From Lachnospiraceae bacterium UBA3821 (GTDB taxonomy: Bacteria > Bacillota > Clostridia > Lachnospirales > Lachnospiraceae), in contig DFDT01000096.1 of assembly GCA_002368865.1 (NCBI GenBank), forward strand, positions 1-10,565: 10,565 nucleotides of DNA, read 5' to 3'. Below, piece by piece: positions 7,053 through 10,565 of the stretch (position 1 is its first letter; the number at the start of each line of letters is the position of its first letter). The notes beneath the pieces are model-generated. The model saw nothing but the letters and a program-made list of their open reading frames with translations. It was not told the origin of the DNA and made no database searches. The translations under genes and the position numbers were made by a program.

Positions 7053-7092
7053 AAAAAGAGGAATGGTACTGTACAGACAGCTTCCATTCCTC
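7052..7092 (-). terminator. Intrinsic terminator of the coiled-coil gene
   Basis: Bases 7084-7092 and 7058-7066 form a perfect 9-bp stem (GAGGAATGG with CCATTCCTC) around a 17-base loop. On the minus strand the stem is followed by a TTTTT run (7057-7053). The hairpin begins about 31 bases past the coiled-coil stop codon. Confidence 0.88.
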
Positions 7093-7123
7093 CTATGTCA
7101 ATATGAGCACAACACACAATTTT

Positions 7124-8242
7124 TCAAAGCTGCACATCAATGGTTGGTACAGCTGCCGCCGCGGAGCAGTCTACTCCAGAAACCGCCACGTCCACTCCGG
7201 CAGGAATCGCGGGAACCCCACCCCCTGCTACACTGCTGCCGGATCCGGCTCCAGCGGATGCACCGGCTCCGCCGGCCTGCAGACTGTGCTTGATCATCGT
7301 CTTCAGATAGTCCATGTTTGCCTTCATGATGGCTTTGTTCTCGGCGCTTCTGTGCTTCCGCTTCAAGTCCTCCAGATCCTCTTTGCTCATGTGAGGATCA
7401 ATGACTTCCATGTTCTCCAGCATCTCCATTTCTTCTTCGAGCTGCTTTAATTCCTCTTCCCCGAATTCGGCGATCATCTCATTCAGCTCCGCCATCATGT
7501 CGTCCGAAATCACAGCTGTCTCTCCGTTGCCAGAGCCACCCGCGCCTTCGCCGGCTATCCCTTCCGTGATCTCATCCAACATCTCCTCTCGTTCCTCAAA
7601 GATGGCGTCCTCTCGCTCTGCTACCTGCTCCTCGGAAGCCTGCACCATGGAACTGTTGATATCGGATGCGGCCTCCTCCATCTTGTCGAGTTTTTCGTCC
7701 CTCTGTTGGGTCGTCACCACCAGCTCTTCCAATTCCAGGTGGTGCTTCTTCTTTCTCGCCGCCATCTCCATACGCTTTGCATGAGTCAGTGCAGCCTGCA
7801 GCTCATCCGCGTCTCCGTCGCTGCTTGCCATCTTGCGCCGCACCTCCAGCACCTTGCGTTTCGCCGAAAGCACCGCCTGTCCAGCACTGACGGAAGTCTT
7901 CGCCCGCAGGATCTTATTGGCCACTTCTTTGTAGTTATAGTTCGTATGTTTTTTTGCTTTCTTATCCTTGTCGCTCTTGGACGAGCCTGTCGTTCCCATC
8001 AGATCTTTTATTTTATCCTTGGAATTTACAGCGTACGGGTTTTCATTTTCTGTCTTGGTCTGGTTCAGGCTCCTGACCATTTTTTTCACTTCCCGGGATT
8101 TTTCCAATGCTCTTTCCCTTGCGGTATCGCCGCTTTGCTGATCATTCCATGGATTGCCTGCGGTCTGCATTCCGCGGGACCGTTTAGATGCATACAGATA
8201 GGAATTGGAACCATTCAAAGAATTGTTCATCGAAATATTCAT
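7124..8242 (-). CDS. Uncharacterised Lys/Glu-rich coiled-coil protein
   Basis: I do not recognise a function. The 372-aa product has no signal peptide or membrane segment. Residues 1-40 are Asn/Ser-rich and probably disordered; 41-100 are highly charged and lysine-rich. From about 103 (NYNYKEVANKILRAKTSVSA) to 225 lies a long helical, probably coiled-coil, region containing the block LQAALTHAKRMEMAARKKKHH (148-168). A Gly-rich break at 230-240 precedes a very acidic helix (248-300) and a helix ending KTMIKHSLQ (314-322). The tail (323-372) is Gly/Ala/Val/Ser low complexity. The central block looks like conserved hypothetical proteins I recall from Lachnospiraceae; that is memory, not a search. 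The ATG at 8242 has GGAGGG 8 bases upstream. It follows an Agr-like pair after 101 bases and has its own terminator. Structural, nucleoid-associated or motility-related roles are all possible; none is shown. Confidence 0.8.
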   Translation of the reverse strand: MNISMNNSLNGSNSYLYASKRSRGMQTAGNPWNDQQSGDTARERALEKSREVKKMVRSLNQTKTENENPYAVNSKDKIKDLMGTTGSSKSDKDKKAKKHTNYNYKEVANKILRAKTSVSAGQAVLSAKRKVLEVRRKMASSDGDADELQAALTHAKRMEMAARKKKHHLELEELVVTTQQRDEKLDKMEEAASDINSSMVQASEEQVAEREDAIFEEREEMLDEITEGIAGEGAGGSGNGETAVISDDMMAELNEMIAEFGEEELKQLEEEMEMLENMEVIDPHMSKEDLEDLKRKHRSAENKAIMKANMDYLKTMIKHSLQAGGAGASAGAGSGSSVAGGGVPAIPAGVDVAVSGVDCSAAAAVPTIDVQL

Positions 8243-8267
8243 TGCATACCCTCCATGGCATTACATG

Positions 8268-8287
8268 CTTATAAATCCGTTTATAAG
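8268..8287. promoter_or_regulatory. Perfect inverted repeat CTTATAAA-TCCG-TTTATAAG
   Basis: Two 8-bp arms are exact reverse complements around a 4-base loop, 13 bases upstream of the GGAGGG ribosome site (8254-8249) of the coiled-coil gene. It could be a repressor operator or a weak hairpin in the leader RNA. It lacks a following T-run, so it is not a terminator. Confidence 0.5.
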
Positions 8288-8305
8288 ACAAATACCCTTA
8301 TCATA

Positions 8306-8314
8306 ATTATCGGC
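8306..8314 (-). promoter_or_regulatory. Candidate sigma-D -10 element of the coiled-coil gene
   Basis: The minus strand reads GCCGATAAT (8314-8306), an exact 8/8 match to the sigma-28 -10 consensus GCCGATAA. The expected TAAA 15 bases upstream is poor (TCAG), so the -35 does not support it. A start near 8299 would give a leader of about 57 bases holding the inverted repeat. A sigma-A-like TATGAT overlaps just downstream. Confidence 0.35.
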
Positions 8315-8343
8315 AACAGCAGAGCCTTTCTGAACCCCCTTTA

Positions 8344-9813
8344 TCAAAAAAAATGTCCTGAATGTCCCGGCTGTGGCGGTTGGTTTTGCAGCGTGATCCA
8401 CAGTGTAAAAATTCCTTCTGCACAGCCAAACGTGACATCCCCGAAATACTTTTCTGCCACCCTTTTCATGTTGTGCATGCCAATCCCATGCGTTGTCTTG
8501 TCTCCCTTCAGGCTGTCAGGATATTTTCCTCCGGATTCCATGCGCAATTCACCGTTAAAAGTATTTCTCACCTCAATCAGTAACGTATTATTTTTCATCT
8601 TTGTGGATACTGCGATAAAGCATTTGTCCCCCTGCTTCCCGCAGAGTCTTTCACAGGCTTCGATTGCGTTGTCCAGCGCATTTCCCAAGATCAGGCATAA
8701 GTCAAAGCTTCGAATCTTCTTCTCCTTCGGAATCAGAAGTGCGTCCGCATCAAACAGAATTCCGGGGACCCGTTCTACCGCCGCATAATACTTCATGTTG
8801 ATCAGGCTGTCTACCGCGCCGTCCCCCGTCTGGAACTTAAAATCCGCTTCCCGGATGCTGTGTTCCACATCCGCAAGATATTGACCGAGCAGCCCGTTTT
8901 CCCCAGCTGTGCTGAGATTACAGACAACTGACAGCAGATTCTTCATGTCATGCCGCAGGGCGCGCCCGGCTTCATTCACCCGTTCCACTTCCCGCAGCTG
9001 GGATTGCAGTCCTTCCACCTGCTGCTCCAGCATCCGCATCCCAAATTCCTGTTCCTTATGCGCCGTCATGTCCCGGTAGAACAGAATCGTCAGGACCATT
9101 CCACCGAGGATCGTGATCCACATCAACGGTATAAACAGATGCAATACCGGATATCGGTCATACAACAGCCGGGGCACACCATCCTCTATCGTGTAGAGGA
9201 TACTGCGAAGCAACATCCCCAGCACCCATCCCATAAACGCCGGTGAAAGCAGATACAGCACATCCCGGGTATCCAGTCTAACCCGCTTATCCTGAAACTG
9301 ATCCGCCACGATCCGAATCAGTATACCAAACAGCGACACCTGGATCACATTGGTGAGCAATTGCATCACAACCCCAGCGTCTTCCACAATCACCATTGCC
9401 GTTTCGTAGCTCCATCTTCCCGCATCAAACATATCGATACAATACTGAAAGACATAACTCTGAAGCGGCGTAAGCTCCAGTACCAAAAACAGGCTTACAT
9501 CACTGATGGCGATATAAGTGGCGCACAGATACAACCGCATCTGCCAATAGGTTTGATAAAAGCACCGGATCAGCAGATATAAAATAACTGCCAGGCTCAA
9601 CTGCTTTATGATCGTCATAACCGGCTGATACTCCGTGTTCCACAGACTGCTCATCAATTCCCGCAGGATCACCCAGGCAGGAACAATATAGTATTTGCCA
9701 CCAAGGTACGCTTCAAATCTCGCTTTGGCAAATCTGCCGCAATACCAGGAAAGCACAAATCCCAGTGTGACATATACTCCAAATGCAATACACTCAAACA
9801 GAATTTCCCTCAC
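8344..9813 (-). CDS. AgrC-like GHKL sensor histidine kinase
   Basis: The product is 489 aa. It has a polytopic N-terminal half with about six to seven hydrophobic segments (roughly 8-25, 40-55, 70-87, 94-115, 148-170, 185-207, 223-246). A coiled linker (about 250-283) leads to an H-box LRHDMKNLLSVV with H288. The GHKL ATPase domain has the N-box LGNALDNAIEACE (N382) and G-box HGIGMHNM (442-449). This layout is that of the HPK10 class (AgrC, ComD, FsrC type), which usually senses secreted peptides. Translation starts at GTG 9813, overlapping the regulator's TGA as GTGA, with GGGGAG 6 bases upstream. The adjacent LytTR regulator is its likely partner. No AgrB or AgrD gene is visible in the window, so the ligand is unknown. 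The C terminus ends in a Pro/Gly/His tail encoded next to a run of eight A/T pairs. Confidence 0.92.
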   Translation of the reverse strand: MREILFECIAFGVYVTLGFVLSWYCGRFAKARFEAYLGGKYYIVPAWVILRELMSSLWNTEYQPVMTIIKQLSLAVILYLLIRCFYQTYWQMRLYLCATYIAISDVSLFLVLELTPLQSYVFQYCIDMFDAGRWSYETAMVIVEDAGVVMQLLTNVIQVSLFGILIRIVADQFQDKRVRLDTRDVLYLLSPAFMGWVLGMLLRSILYTIEDGVPRLLYDRYPVLHLFIPLMWITILGGMVLTILFYRDMTAHKEQEFGMRMLEQQVEGLQSQLREVERVNEAGRALRHDMKNLLSVVCNLSTAGENGLLGQYLADVEHSIREADFKFQTGDGAVDSLINMKYYAAVERVPGILFDADALLIPKEKKIRSFDLCLILGNALDNAIEACERLCGKQGDKCFIAVSTKMKNNTLLIEVRNTFNGELRMESGGKYPDSLKGDKTTHGIGMHNMKRVAEKYFGDVTFGCAEGIFTLWITLQNQPPQPGHSGHFF

Positions 9814-10499
9814 AGTTTTCTCCCCAGGTACTCGGCGTACACTTCGGTAAACACATGATATCGGTCTCTGGCCAGATAAACCGTATCCCCGTTATCTACA
9901 CGGATACTGTCCCCATTGTATCCTGCAATATGCGCCATATTGACCAGAAATCCCCTGTGACAGCGAAAGAATCCTTCCCCCAGTTTTTTCTCCATCTCCT
10001 GCATGGATGCATATAAGACGATCACCCCTTCCGTGGTGTGCAGATTGATCTTTTTACGGTCATTCTCCGCATAGTAGATCTGTCCCGGTTTGAGAGAATA
10101 CGTCATCTTCTGCGTGGAAAACAAGATCGGCTCCTCCGTGCTATCATGCTCCGCTTTTTCCACCGCCCTCCGATACACCTGCAGGAATTTCTCCTCATCG
10201 ATGGGCTTTAAGAGATACCCCAGCGCCTCCACCTCAAATGCATCGAATACGTAGTCTTTGATCCCTGTGATAAAAATGAGTGGAATTGTCCACCCGGCCT
10301 GACGCAGCCGCTTTGCCGTGTCCAGACCGTTCATTCCCTCCATCTGAATATCCAGAAAGCAGATATCCATCTGCGTACTCTGCAGCAGTTCCTTGCCGGA
10401 AACCACCTCATGGATGATCGCTCCCGCATCCTCCCGCAGGATCAGTTCCCTTATCTGTGTGCGGATTGCCGCTTCATCATCGCAAATCATTATGTGCAT
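9810..10499 (-). CDS. LytTR-family response regulator (AgrA-like)
   Basis: The product is 229 aa, a standard length. The receiver (1-118) has acidic D7-D8, phosphoacceptor D50 in FLDIQM, T78 in FITG and K98 in LLKP. The LytTR DNA-binding domain (about 124-226) contains the segment FFRCHRGFLVNMAHI (177-191) characteristic of the family. LytTR proteins bind paired short repeats upstream of target promoters; I did not find a convincing pair in this window. ATG 10499 follows GAGGGG by 8 bases; an in-frame ATG three codons later is less well placed. It is translationally coupled to the kinase gene. The 66 bases upstream (10500-10565) hold no clear promoter; TAGAAT close to the ribosome site is too near to be credible, so transcription probably begins beyond the window edge. 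Confidence 0.94.
   Translation of the reverse strand: MHIMICDDEAAIRTQIRELILREDAGAIIHEVVSGKELLQSTQMDICFLDIQMEGMNGLDTAKRLRQAGWTIPLIFITGIKDYVFDAFEVEALGYLLKPIDEEKFLQVYRRAVEKAEHDSTEEPILFSTQKMTYSLKPGQIYYAENDRKKINLHTTEGVIVLYASMQEMEKKLGEGFFRCHRGFLVNMAHIAGYNGDSIRVDNGDTVYLARDRYHVFTEVYAEYLGRKL
9811..9825 (-). promoter_or_regulatory. Ribosome site fixing the GTG start of the AgrC-like kinase
   Basis: GGGGAG (9825-9820) lies 6 bases before GTG (9813-9811), which shares GTGA with the regulator's stop. No other start near the overlap has a comparable site, so the 489-aa form with a non-ATG start is preferred and coupling is likely. Confidence 0.7.
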
Positions 10500-10565
10500 A
10501 TTGTGCGCCCCTCATTCTATTTCTGCCGTATTTTCGTCATGATCTCTTGTCGTTCAAAGACTTCT

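Noticed and set aside
7012..7293. Plus-strand 93-aa reading frame starting with TTG and running from the intergenic gap into the coiled-coil gene
   Set aside because: No ribosome site, a non-ATG start, and most of it is antisense to a much better supported gene. Its Pro/His/Arg-rich sequence is typical of a shadow frame.
8321..8343. Possible terminator right after the AgrC-like gene
   Set aside because: Only a 4-bp stem (CAGA with TCTG) forms and no T-run follows, so read-through into the coiled-coil gene remains possible.
8346..8353. Run of eight A at the 3' end of the AgrC-like gene as a phase-variation switch
   Set aside because: Slippage would only change the last few residues and add a short tail past the G-box, so a functional on/off switch is unlikely.
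7706..8788. Plus-strand 360-aa frame spanning the coiled-coil gene, the gap and part of the AgrC-like kinase
   Set aside because: It crosses two well-supported minus-strand genes and their control region, with no recognisable domain or ribosome site.

Overview
The window looks like the chromosome of a low-to-mid-GC Bacillota, most likely a motile or formerly motile member of the Clostridia (Lachnospiraceae type). This rests on strong AGGAGG-type ribosome binding sites, an Agr-like LytTR/GHKL two-component pair, a RelQ-like small alarmone synthetase, a CheX-CheY fusion, and a Lys/Glu-rich coiled-coil protein of a kind I associate, from memory, with Lachnospiraceae hypothetical proteins. The taxonomic call is inference. 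There are no RNA genes, insertion sequences or CRISPR arrays, and no gene-free stretch exceeds 300 bases. Almost the whole window is signal transduction.

Left part (1-4338), chemotaxis and cyclic-di-GMP type signalling. The 3' end of a CheX-receiver fusion ends at a bidirectional hairpin terminator. It converges on a 7-TM diguanylate cyclase with an intact GGDEF motif. Across a 127-bp divergent promoter region lies a PAS-GGDEF-EAL protein in which both catalytic motifs are degenerate. Ten bases after it, probably in the same operon, is a lone prepilin-like protein with a textbook prepilin peptidase site.

Middle part (4356-6942, minus strand), a three-gene operon. It holds a RelQ-like (p)ppGpp synthetase, an OmpR/PhoB response regulator and a membrane sensor kinase. 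The regulator and kinase overlap by ATGA. A sigma-A-like promoter precedes the synthetase.

Right part (7124-10499, minus strand). An AgrA-like LytTR regulator and an AgrC-like kinase overlap by GTGA, with a GTG start for the kinase. After a 101-bp gap comes a 372-aa coiled-coil protein of unknown function with its own intrinsic terminator. That gap holds a perfect 8-bp inverted repeat and an exact sigma-D (sigma-28) -10 octamer, GCCGATAA.

The most interesting threads are four: sigma-D-like signals near the EAL/pilin operon and near the coiled-coil gene; a 13/14 shared motif between those two upstream regions; the co-transcribed alarmone synthetase and two-component system; and the uncharacterised coiled-coil protein itself. 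All promoter calls are by eye and need testing.
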